In this document: positions 42,942 through 50,218 of the stretch, one piece after another | How the letters are laid out: each line of letters opens with the position of its first letter | Numbering within the stretch: the first letter of the stretch is position 1 | Origin: Chloroflexota bacterium | GTDB lineage: Bacteria; Chloroflexota; Dehalococcoidia; Tepidiformales; Tepidiformaceae | DNA: 64,000 bases | NCBI GenBank assembly: GCA_016191435.1 | Contig: JACPOQ010000046.1 | Location: forward strand, 124,001-188,000 | Direction of reading: 5' to 3' | Translations under genes and position numbers: made by a program | The notes under the pieces: model-generated | Seen by the model: the letters and a program-made list of their open reading frames with translations, nothing else | Databases searched by the model: none | What the model was told of the DNA's origin: nothing

Positions 42942-44363
42942 CTGTTACGCACGCTGTTCCGCCGCAAGAAGGCAGAAACAACCGCTGAGGCCCACGCCTC
43001 TCCCGCCACCATCACGCCATCCGCTCCCGTAACGCCCGCCAGGGCCGCCGCCGGGACTACACATTCCATCCCAGCCGACCACGGCAGCGAAGATGCTCCC
43101 GCCCGCCGGCCCCATCGGCGCCGCGGAGGCCGCCGCCGCTCCAGCGGCGAAGCCCTCACCGAAGACGGCGCCACCATCACCCCGGCGCCCGCAGCCTCCC
43201 CCGCGCAGCGCCACCTTCCCCGGCCGCTCGCGCCCATCTCCGAAGCCTTCCAGGAACTCGGCGTCGATGACACCGGACTCGCCGCCATCGCCGCGCTCGG
43301 CTACGAGCTCCCCACGCCCATCCAGGTGCAGGCACTCCCGCTGATGCTCCAGGGCGAAGACGTCGTCGGGCTCGCGCAGACCGGCACGGGCAAGACTATC
43401 GCCTTCGGCCTCCCCCTGGCCCGCGCCATCGATACCGATGACCCACGGGTGCAGGCGATCGTCCTCGTCCCCACGCGTGAGCTCGCCAACCAGGTGCGCG
43501 AAGTGATCGAGCACCTCGGCAAGTTCTACGGCTTCACCACGATTGGCCTCATGGGAGGCAAGCGTCTCCAGTCCGACTTCACCGCCCTCGAACGCGGCGC
43601 CCACGTCGTGGTCGGCACGCCCGGGCGTGTCATCGATCACATCAAGCGCGGCACGCTGCCCCTCGGCGCCGTCCGTTTCGCCGTCCTCGATGAAGCCGAC
43701 CAGATGCTCGACATCGGCTTCGCCCGCGACATCGACTACATCCTCCGCATGTGCCCGAAGGACCGCCAGACCGGCCTCTTCAGCGCCACCATGCCGGAGA
43801 GCATCGGCCGCCTGGTCTACCGCTACATGCGCAAGGCGCAGCGCGTCGCCATCGCCCCCGAGCAGAAGACCGTCGAAGGCGTGGCCCAGTACTGCGCCGA
43901 GGTCTCCGAACGCGACAAGTTCGTCGCCCTTCGCCACCTCTACGAGACGATGGAGCTCGGCCGCTCGCTCGTCTTCCGGCGCACGAAGATCGGCGTCGAC
44001 CGCCTGACCGGCCAGCTCCAGTCCTGCGGCGTCCCCGCCCGCGCCATCCATGGCGACCTCCGCCAGGGCGAACGCGACCGCGTGATGGCCGACTTCCGCG
44101 CCGGGCGCCTCGAGTTCCTCGTCGCGACGAACGTCGCCGCCCGCGGCCTCGACATCCCCGATATCGAGCACGTTATCAACTACGACGTGCCCCAGAACTC
44201 CGAGGAGTACATCCACCGCATCGGGCGGACCGCCCGGGCCGGCAAGAAAGGCTCCGCCGTCACGTTCGTCAGCGAGTGGGAGCTCGATGACTGGGACCGC
44301 ATCGTCTCGGTGGTCGGTGATGACGCCGTCGAACGGCTCAAGCTGCCGGCCCGCTGGGACTAG
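42942..44363 (+). CDS. DEAD-box RNA helicase, probable CTG start
   Basis: The track begins at an internal GTG (43326), but the conserved Q motif (GYELPTPIQ) and preceding EAFQELG lie upstream of it. The frame is open back to 42915 with no ATG, GTG or TTG; a CTG at 42942 follows GAAAGGA at nine bases. From there the protein is 473 residues with an Arg/Ala/Pro-rich N-terminal extension (RRPHRRRGGRRR). Motifs: AQTGTGKT, PTRELANQV, TPGRVID, DEAD, SAT, ARGLDIP, HRIGRTARAG. It remodels RNA, probably in ribosome assembly or decay. A long leader (from a TATTCT near 42762) precedes it. Confidence 0.85.
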   Translation: MLRTLFRRKKAETTAEAHASPATITPSAPVTPARAAAGTTHSIPADHGSEDAPARRPHRRRGGRRRSSGEALTEDGATITPAPAASPAQRHLPRPLAPISEAFQELGVDDTGLAAIAALGYELPTPIQVQALPLMLQGEDVVGLAQTGTGKTIAFGLPLARAIDTDDPRVQAIVLVPTRELANQVREVIEHLGKFYGFTTIGLMGGKRLQSDFTALERGAHVVVGTPGRVIDHIKRGTLPLGAVRFAVLDEADQMLDIGFARDIDYILRMCPKDRQTGLFSATMPESIGRLVYRYMRKAQRVAIAPEQKTVEGVAQYCAEVSERDKFVALRHLYETMELGRSLVFRRTKIGVDRLTGQLQSCGVPARAIHGDLRQGERDRVMADFRAGRLEFLVATNVAARGLDIPDIEHVINYDVPQNSEEYIHRIGRTARAGKKGSAVTFVSEWELDDWDRIVSVVGDDAVERLKLPARWD

Positions 44364-44384
44364 CGCCAACGGCGCCGGCAACGC

Positions 44385-44417
44385 GAGAGCCCGGCCGGCA
44401 GTGCCGGGCTTTCTCTT
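44385..44417 (+). terminator. Rho-independent terminator after the DEAD-box gene
   Basis: AGCCCGGC-CGGCAGT-GCCGGGCT (44388-44410), a perfect eight-base stem, extended by GAG/CTC-type pairs, followed by TTCTCTT. It lies about 22 bases past the stop. Confidence 0.75.
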
Positions 44418-44435
44418 CCCCGCTACAATCGCCCC

Positions 44436-44654
44436 GTGTTCCGCCAGCTGTTCGATAACTTTGCCCGCGACTGCGCCGGCCGCATCGCCCGCGGCGAAGG
44501 CCTCGACGCCGAGAGCGCCGACGCTTTCGCCCTCTACCTCGATGCCCTCGAACTGACCGGCCACCGGCTGCTCGGCAAGTACGCCGGCCCCGACCCGTCG
44601 TTCGACACGTTTACCGGCCGCTGCGGGCTGCCCGTGGTCCTGTTGCGGCGTTAA
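44436..44654 (+). CDS. Small hypothetical protein
   Basis: 72 residues, helical, with two Cys. GTG start at 44436, six bases after TACAAT (44424-44429), which would put the transcription start on the start codon (leaderless). Between a terminator and the next gene, so it is probably expressed by itself. The family is not recognised. Confidence 0.6.
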   Translation: MFRQLFDNFARDCAGRIARGEGLDAESADAFALYLDALELTGHRLLGKYAGPDPSFDTFTGRCGLPVVLLRR

Positions 44655-44725
44655 AAGCTCGCATCGCGGCCTTCCCAACCTGATACGCTTGTCTCGGCGT
44701 CCCCATCGCCTGCCGGGGCCTTCGC

Positions 44726-46255
44726 GTGCCGGATGATTCGCCTCTGCCCGACCCCCTCACGCCGTCCGACCGGATTGTGCTCGATGGTCTGCGCGCCGGC
44801 CGCCTCGATGCCGAGACCGCGGTCGAGCTGGGCATCTCCGTGGGCGATGTGCGGCTCCGCATCGAACGGCTCAGCCGCCGGTTCGGTGTTGCCTCTCGCG
44901 CTGGCCTGGCCGGGCTCCGTGAGGACGCCGTGCCGTTCCCGGCCGAACCCCCCCTCAGCGGTCCGCCTGGTTTCCAGGCGGCGATGGGGCAGCGCCCCTT
45001 ACGGCTCGAAGCGGCTGCTCCTCCCCTGCCGGTGCCTGCAGCCGTGGCGTTGGAGGCGGCGGGGCCCGGATCGCCCCGCCCAGGCCTCCTCGTCGCGCTC
45101 GTCCCCGTGAGCGTGCTCCTCGCTCTGATCGTGTTCGTGGCCGCGACCTCGGGCGGCCGCCAACGGGCGCCGGCCGCGAGCGCCGAGCTGCCCGCGTTCG
45201 TTGATCCTACGGCCACGGCCACGCTCCCGCCGCTCCCGAAACCGTCCGCCCTGCTGGGCCAGGCCGAACGCGACCTCTTCCGCGAACCCGATGGCTTCCC
45301 TGGCGACGCCGCGCTCTACATCGTCAGCCGCTGCCGCCTCTGCGACCACCCGATCACCGGCCTCGACCGCATGACCGCCGACACCGGCGGGACCATCCGC
45401 CTCGAAACGCTCTTCCAGGTCCAACCCGGCCCCGCCGGCTACATCTCCTCCATCTGGGTCGCCCCCGATGCCACCGAGGTCTTCGCCGCCTTCTGCCCCG
45501 TCGCTGATTGCAACCGCACACCCGGCGCGCGGAATACCATCAGGCGATCAACCGACCTGGGCACGACGTGGACCGATATCGCCACCGTCGAAGGGGATGT
45601 GACCATCATCGGCCTCACCAACGGGTACGATGCCGGCGAGCTCAACGGCGCCAACTCCGCAAGCGCCAGGCTGCTCGTGGAACGGGACTCGCCTGCAAGC
45701 GGCGCGCGGACGTTCCTCCTCCTGCCGGCCGGTGTCGAAGTCCAGCCGCCGTCCCTCCACCCGGATGCCCGGCCGGTGATCGCCTGTGGCGTCCTGGCGT
45801 GGCTTCCCCGCGATGGTTTCGCCTTGAAGACGGGCAACCTGAGCTATCTGATTTCCTGGCCGCTGCTCAAGGCGCGTCCGCTCGCTGCCGTCCTCCCGCC
45901 TGCGTGCAACAACCAACAGCAGCGCTTTGCCTACAACTGGTACGAAAACGCGCCGCTCCCCGCCCCGAATTCCGTCATCACCATGCTCGGCGTCGATGGC
46001 GCCGTGCCCCACATGTACTCGTTCGTCGGCGTCATCTGGCCGGCCGCGTGGATCGATAGCTCGCGCCTCGTCGCGAACGTCGACTTCCCGTCGGCGTACG
46101 TCACAGGCGTGCGCCCGGGCGGCGCTGCCACCCGCCCCGCCGTCGTCGATGTCGATGCCGGCACCGTCTACCGCCTCCCCAACCCGCCCGGCCGCCCCAA
46201 CTACTTCAGCGAATGGAACCAGGTCGTCGCCGCCGTGCTAACGGACGGCCGCTGA
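44726..46255 (+). CDS. Transmembrane protein with N-terminal LuxR-type HTH and extracytoplasmic domain
   Basis: 509 residues. The first 65 residues look like a GerE/LuxR-type helix-turn-helix (PSDRIVLDGLRAGRLDAETAVELGISVGDVRLRIERLSRRFG), followed by an Ala/Pro linker, one membrane helix (LLVALVPVSVLLALIVFVAATSG near 122-143) and about 350 external residues. The external part has paired Cys (SRCRLCDHP, CPVADCNRT) and beta-propeller-like repeats (STDLGTTWTDIATVEG). This layout fits a one-component membrane regulator or a sensor. GTG start; no ribosome site seen. Confidence 0.6.
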   Translation: MPDDSPLPDPLTPSDRIVLDGLRAGRLDAETAVELGISVGDVRLRIERLSRRFGVASRAGLAGLREDAVPFPAEPPLSGPPGFQAAMGQRPLRLEAAAPPLPVPAAVALEAAGPGSPRPGLLVALVPVSVLLALIVFVAATSGGRQRAPAASAELPAFVDPTATATLPPLPKPSALLGQAERDLFREPDGFPGDAALYIVSRCRLCDHPITGLDRMTADTGGTIRLETLFQVQPGPAGYISSIWVAPDATEVFAAFCPVADCNRTPGARNTIRRSTDLGTTWTDIATVEGDVTIIGLTNGYDAGELNGANSASARLLVERDSPASGARTFLLLPAGVEVQPPSLHPDARPVIACGVLAWLPRDGFALKTGNLSYLISWPLLKARPLAAVLPPACNNQQQRFAYNWYENAPLPAPNSVITMLGVDGAVPHMYSFVGVIWPAAWIDSSRLVANVDFPSAYVTGVRPGGAATRPAVVDVDAGTVYRLPNPPGRPNYFSEWNQVVAAVLTDGR

Positions 46256-46267
46256 CCAGAAACGCAC

Positions 46268-46303
46268 TCCAATCGCGAATCGCGAATCGTCAATCGTGAA
46301 TCT
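46268..46303. repeat. GAATCGCGAATCGTGAATC intergenic repeat
   Basis: Four tandem variants of the unit AATCGYGAATC between two convergent genes. The same family lies at 2943-2966, 11749-11764, 52407-52427 and 56972-56998. Confidence 0.65.
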
Positions 46304-47057
46304 ACTCCGCCACCGTATTGCGCAGCACCCCGGCGCCCGCGACTTCGATTTCCACCACATCCCCCGGCTTGAGCGCTTTCGGCTCGCCCGGCGTGCCGCT
46401 GTAGATGATGTCGCCCGGCTCGAGCGTCATCACGGCGCTCACGAAGCGCACGATCTCGGGGATATCGAGGATCAGCTCGCCGGACATCGCGTGCTGGGCC
46501 AACTCGCCGTTCACGCGCGTCGTCAGCTCGATCGTGTCGTGCGCGAGCCCGGTCACGATGCTCGGCCCGAAGACGCCGAAGGTGTCGCTGCCCTTCGCCC
46601 GCCACCACTGCCCGTCCGCCCGTTGCCACTCACGCGCCGAGACGTCGTTGCCGCAAGTGTACCCGAAGACCGCCGCCTGCGCTTCCTCACGCGCCGCCTT
46701 GCTCACGCGCTTGCCGATGACGATCACGATCTCGCCCTCCGGGTCCACGCGCCCCGCACCCGCCGGCAACACGATCGCGTCGCCCGGCCCCGCGATGCTT
46801 GAAAGCGGCTTGAAGAATAGCGTCGGCGGGTTCGGCGCCGCCCGCCCTTGCAGGTGGCTGCTGTAGTTCAATCCCACGCAGACGATGTTCCGCGGCTCGC
46901 AGGGCGGCAGCAGCCGCACCGCGCTCGCCTCGATCGTCTCGCCTGTCCGCTCCGCCGCCTCCCAGAACGGCTCCGTGATCGCCGCGATGCGCTCGCCCTC
47001 CAGCAGCCCCGCGCCCACGCTTCCATCCTTGCGCGCGAAGCGCACATAGTTCGCCAT
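46302..47057 (-). CDS. Fumarylacetoacetate hydrolase family protein
   Basis: 251 residues. The FAH fold signatures are CVGLNYSSHLQGRAAPNPPTLFFKP, DPEGEIVIVIGKR with the metal-binding Glu, FGYTCGNDVSAREWQ, and the C-terminal PGDIIYSGTPGE. The family splits C-C bonds or decarboxylates and hydrates ring-cleavage products (2-hydroxyhepta-2,4-diene-type acids). Alone on the minus strand; AAGGAG precedes the ATG at 47057. The 3' end touches the intergenic GAATCG repeat. Confidence 0.88.
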   Translation of the reverse strand: MANYVRFARKDGSVGAGLLEGERIAAITEPFWEAAERTGETIEASAVRLLPPCEPRNIVCVGLNYSSHLQGRAAPNPPTLFFKPLSSIAGPGDAIVLPAGAGRVDPEGEIVIVIGKRVSKAAREEAQAAVFGYTCGNDVSAREWQRADGQWWRAKGSDTFGVFGPSIVTGLAHDTIELTTRVNGELAQHAMSGELILDIPEIVRFVSAVMTLEPGDIIYSGTPGEPKALKPGDVVEIEVAGAGVLRNTVAE

Positions 47058-47127
47058 GGTTTCGTCTCCTTCGTGGGCCGCAGTCTACTGGAGACCTGCC
47101 CCCTGGGCCCCGCCGGACGGGAACGGG

Positions 47128-47811
47128 TTAGCCGTCCGCGAGCAGCGTATCCAGCGCGGCCGCGAGCTCCGCCACCGACCACACCTCCGCATCCGGCACT
47201 TCGTCCCAGGCCCGCGGCTGTTGAGCGATATGCCGCCCGGTCCGGAACAGCACGGTGCGCATCCCCAGCACGTTCGCCGGCACCACGTCGTTGTCGATGC
47301 GGTCGCCGACCATGACGCACTCGCCCGGCGCCACCCCGAGGTCCTCGCAGGCGCGCAGGAAGAGCCGCACGTCCGGCTTCCGGTAGCCGTGAGACCCCGA
47401 CACCTCGCGGTGCGCGAACAGCTCCCCGATCCCCGCCGCATCGAGCACCGGCAATATCGCCGCCGGCTGGTTGGCGGCGAGCCCCAGCAGCAACCCGCGC
47501 CTGTGCAACTGTCGCAGCAGGTCCGCGATCCCCGGCCGCAACTCGAACTGACCGTCTGTGATCCGGCGCTCCGCGATTCGCCGGCGCGCCGCCGGCCGGC
47601 CCTCCGTCAACCGCCAAAGGATCGCCGCGTACGCGTTTGGCGCGAACCGTTCAACGGCCCATTCAGCCGCAGCCGCCCACGCCTCGCCGCTCACCACGAC
47701 ACCTTCCGCCGCCAACGCCTCCCGCATCTGCCGGTCGAGCGCCGCCTCGTGCAGCACCTCCGTATTGATCGGCCCACCGACATCCCACAGCACAGCCCGG
47801 ATCACGCCCAC
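47128..47811 (-). CDS. HAD-superfamily hydrolase
   Basis: 227 residues. Motif I is LWDVGGPINT, with the nucleophile Asp but Gly in place of the second Asp, as in several phosphatase subfamilies. Motif II lies in GLLLGLAANQPA, the Lys in YRKPDVRLF, and motif IV is GDRIDNDVVPA. GTG at 47811 has AAAGGAGG five bases upstream; the GTG at 47805 is an alternative. The long track start (48075) runs through intergenic repeats. It probably removes phosphate from a small metabolite. Confidence 0.82.
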   Translation of the reverse strand: MGVIRAVLWDVGGPINTEVLHEAALDRQMREALAAEGVVVSGEAWAAAAEWAVERFAPNAYAAILWRLTEGRPAARRRIAERRITDGQFELRPGIADLLRQLHRRGLLLGLAANQPAAILPVLDAAGIGELFAHREVSGSHGYRKPDVRLFLRACEDLGVAPGECVMVGDRIDNDVVPANVLGMRTVLFRTGRHIAQQPRAWDEVPDAEVWSVAELAAALDTLLADG

Positions 47812-47862
47812 AACGGCCTCCTTTGCGAACTCGCAACCATACTGCCGCGCACCGCACCCGGG

Positions 47863-47964
47863 ACTGCTCTGAAAATCGCCGCCGTGCCGGAGCCGCAGCC
47901 ACCCCGCGGCCCCGCCATTTTCATCCCCCGGTTGTGGCTCCGCGCGACTGCTCTGAAAATCGCC
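47863..47964 (+). repeat. Two further copies of ACTGCTCTGAAAATCGCC
   Basis: Copies at 47863-47880 and 47947-47964, in the 425-bp gap before galK. Between them is TTTTCATCCCCCGGTTGTGGC, a variant of the TTTTCGTCCCTGGTTGTGGC segment of the large repeat just downstream. Confidence 0.7.
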
Positions 47965-47994
47965 CCCGAGCGCGCCACTCGCAGCCCACCACCT

Positions 47995-48197
47995 CCCGGT
48001 AGTCGTGGCCCTCTGGGGCCACGGGTCATGGATCCCAGGTCCCGGGACCAGCGACCGGCGCTCGAATGCGGGCACACGTGGATCAGCGGGCGAGCGCAGC
48101 GCGCGAGACTGCGGCGACTGCAGCCCACAACCGCCACGAGTGTGAGTCCCGTTTTCGTCCCTGGTTGTGGCGCCACGCCATCACCGGCTCGGAACTA
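47995..48197 (+). repeat. About 203-bp dispersed intergenic repeat, copy A
   Basis: Strongly similar over its length to 58280-58482. It starts with a hairpin GTGGCCC-TCTG-GGGCCAC (48005-48022); the partner copy has GTGGCGC-TCTG-GCGCCAC, so one base pair has changed on both sides and pairing is kept. Conserved inner blocks are CACGTGGATCAGCGGGCGAGCG and CGTTTTCGTCCCTGGTTGTGG. No gene is supported in this gap. Confidence 0.85.
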
Positions 48198-48236
48198 CCC
48201 CAGCACTCAGCCCTTCCCCTTGGTACAGTCACTCCT

Positions 48237-49490
48237 ATGCCCGCCGCTGCCCCGCCCGCTATCCTCGCCGCGTTCCGCGACCGCTTCGGCGCTGCCCCGG
48301 ACGTGATCGTGCGCGCGCCCGGCCGCGTCAACCTCATCGGCGAGCATACCGACTACTCCGGCCTCCCGGTGCTCCCCATCGCCATCGAGCAGCACCTGCT
48401 CATCGCCGCGCGCGCCCGCGACGACGCAACCATCGCCGCAGTCTCCGCGCGTTTCGAAGTCGATGCCCACCTCGTCCGGGATGCGGCCAGCGAAGAAGTG
48501 GCCGCCCCCTGGCACCGCTACCTCCGCGGCGCGCTCATCGAACTCGCCGCCACCGCTCCCGGCCGCGGCGCTGACCTCTACATCGGTGGGGACCTCCCCG
48601 CCAACAGCGGCCTGAGCTCCTCCTCCGCGTTCACGGTCGGAGTGCTGGCGGCGCTCTCCGCCGCCTGGGGGCACCCCCTCGAGCGCGAGGATCTCGCCGT
48701 TCGCGCCATCGCCGCCGAGCGCCACGTCGGCGTCGAGACCGGAGGCATGGACCAGGCCGCCGTCACGTTCGCCCGTGCGGGCCACGCTCTCCGCATCGAT
48801 TTCGACCCGCCGCTCCGCCGCCAGGTACCCCTGCCGGCGGAACTGGTCCTGATTGTCGCCAGCTCCGGTGTCGAGGCGCCCAAGGGCGGCGCCGCCTGCG
48901 ATGCCTACAACGAGCGCGTCGTTGGCGCCCGTCTCGCCGCGGCCATGCTCGCCGACCAGGTGGGGCTCGATACCGGCACGCCGCCGCGCCTCTCCGACGT
49001 CTCAGCGGTGGAAGTCGTCGAAATCCTCGCCGAGGACCTCCCCGAGAAGGTCTCCGCGGTCGAGGTCGCGCACGGCGTGGCCGTCGATGTCGAGCATCTC
49101 GTGCGCCTCACCGCCGCGCGCTTCGACCACATGGCGAAGGTGCCGGTGAAGCGCGTCGCTCGCCACATCCTCAGCGAAGCCGGGCGCGTGGACGCCGCCG
49201 AGCAGGCGCTCCTCGCCGGCGACCTCCCCGCCTTCGGCAAGCTGCTCGATGCCTCCCACGATAGCCTCCGCCAGGACTTCCGTTGCAGCACATCCGAGCT
49301 CGACCGGCTCTGCGCCGCGATGCGCAAGGCCGGTGCGCTCGGCGCGCGCCTTACGGGCGCAGGCTTCGGCGGCTACGCGCTCGCCGCCACCACCCGCGAC
49401 CGGGTGGACGCGGTCATGGCCGCCGCCGTCGCCGCCACGGGCGGTCCCGCGTTCGAAGTGCACGCCTCGGACGGGCTCGCATGGCTGTAG
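48237..49490 (+). CDS. galK: Galactokinase
   Basis: 417 residues, GHMP kinase fold. The galactokinase signature GRVNLIGEHTDYSGLPVLP, the ATP loop LPANSGLSSSSAF, the catalytic-region GGMDQAAV and C-terminal LTGAGFGGYAL are present. It makes galactose 1-phosphate. The ATG at 48237 lies seven bases after TACAGT and has no ribosome site, so leaderless. It begins a three- or four-gene operon with a sugar nucleotidyltransferase and an alpha-galactosidase. No galT or galE is seen here. Confidence 0.88.
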   Translation: MPAAAPPAILAAFRDRFGAAPDVIVRAPGRVNLIGEHTDYSGLPVLPIAIEQHLLIAARARDDATIAAVSARFEVDAHLVRDAASEEVAAPWHRYLRGALIELAATAPGRGADLYIGGDLPANSGLSSSSAFTVGVLAALSAAWGHPLEREDLAVRAIAAERHVGVETGGMDQAAVTFARAGHALRIDFDPPLRRQVPLPAELVLIVASSGVEAPKGGAACDAYNERVVGARLAAAMLADQVGLDTGTPPRLSDVSAVEVVEILAEDLPEKVSAVEVAHGVAVDVEHLVRLTAARFDHMAKVPVKRVARHILSEAGRVDAAEQALLAGDLPAFGKLLDASHDSLRQDFRCSTSELDRLCAAMRKAGALGARLTGAGFGGYALAATTRDRVDAVMAAAVAATGGPAFEVHASDGLAWL

Positions 49491-50218
49491 TCACGCGCGC
49501 CGTCATCTTCGCCGCCGGCCGCGGCACGCGCCTCGGCGCGCTCACCGCCGAGACGCCAAAGCCGCTTCTGGACGTCGGCGGCAAGCCGATCGTCGTGCAC
49601 ATCATCGACGGCCTCATCCGCGCGGGGATCACCGAGCTCGTCATCATCACCGGTTACCGTGCCGCCCGGCTGGAGGCCGAGCTCGGCAACGGCGCCGGCT
49701 CCGCGATCGCCATCGACTACGTCCGCCAGGAGCAGCAGGACGGCACCGCGCACGCGCTCCTGCTGGCGCGCGAGCTGCTCGCCGATGAGCCGTTCTTCTG
49801 GAGCTGGGGCGATATCCTCGTCGAGTCCCTGAGCTACCGCCGCGTCCTGCGCGCCGCGGCACTCGCCGATGGCGTGCTCGGCGTCAACGATGTCGATGAC
49901 CCGTGGGCCGGCGCCGCGGTGTATGTGGGCGCCAACGGGCGCATCGGGCGCATTGTCGAAAAACCGCCGAAGGGCACCTCCCGCACGCGCTGGAACAACG
50001 CCGGCTTCGGCGTCCTCGGCCCCGAGATCTGGCCCGAGATCGAGCGCCTCGAACCATCCGCCGCGGGCGAGTACGAGCTCCCCCGCGCCATCGCCGCGCT
50101 GATCGCCGGCGGCGCGAACATCGTCGCTATCCCCGTCGAAGGCCCATGGTTCGATATCGGCACGCCAGAAGACCTCGCCGCCGCGCGCATGGCCTACAGC
50201 AAGGGGCGCACGCCGTGA
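49481..50218 (+). CDS. Sugar-1-phosphate nucleotidyltransferase
   Basis: 245 residues from ATG 49481, overlapping galK by ten bases. Motifs: VIFAAGRGTRLGALTAETPKPLLDVGGKP (nucleotide- and metal-binding loop), RQEQQDGTAHAL, WSWGDILV and the IVEKPP sequence. It makes an NDP-sugar from a sugar 1-phosphate and NTP. In this operon the natural candidate substrate is galactose 1-phosphate made by galK, which would replace the GalT route; that is inference. The next gene overlaps by four bases. Confidence 0.82.
   Translation: MAVVTRAVIFAAGRGTRLGALTAETPKPLLDVGGKPIVVHIIDGLIRAGITELVIITGYRAARLEAELGNGAGSAIAIDYVRQEQQDGTAHALLLARELLADEPFFWSWGDILVESLSYRRVLRAAALADGVLGVNDVDDPWAGAAVYVGANGRIGRIVEKPPKGTSRTRWNNAGFGVLGPEIWPEIERLEPSAAGEYELPRAIAALIAGGANIVAIPVEGPWFDIGTPEDLAAARMAYSKGRTP

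Noticed and set aside
47802-48176. Conserved protein encoded in the large repeat (MAPQPGTKTG.. ORFs at both copies)
   Set aside because: Amino acid differences exceed expectation for a conserved protein, while hairpin pairing is kept; more likely a DNA/RNA repeat.
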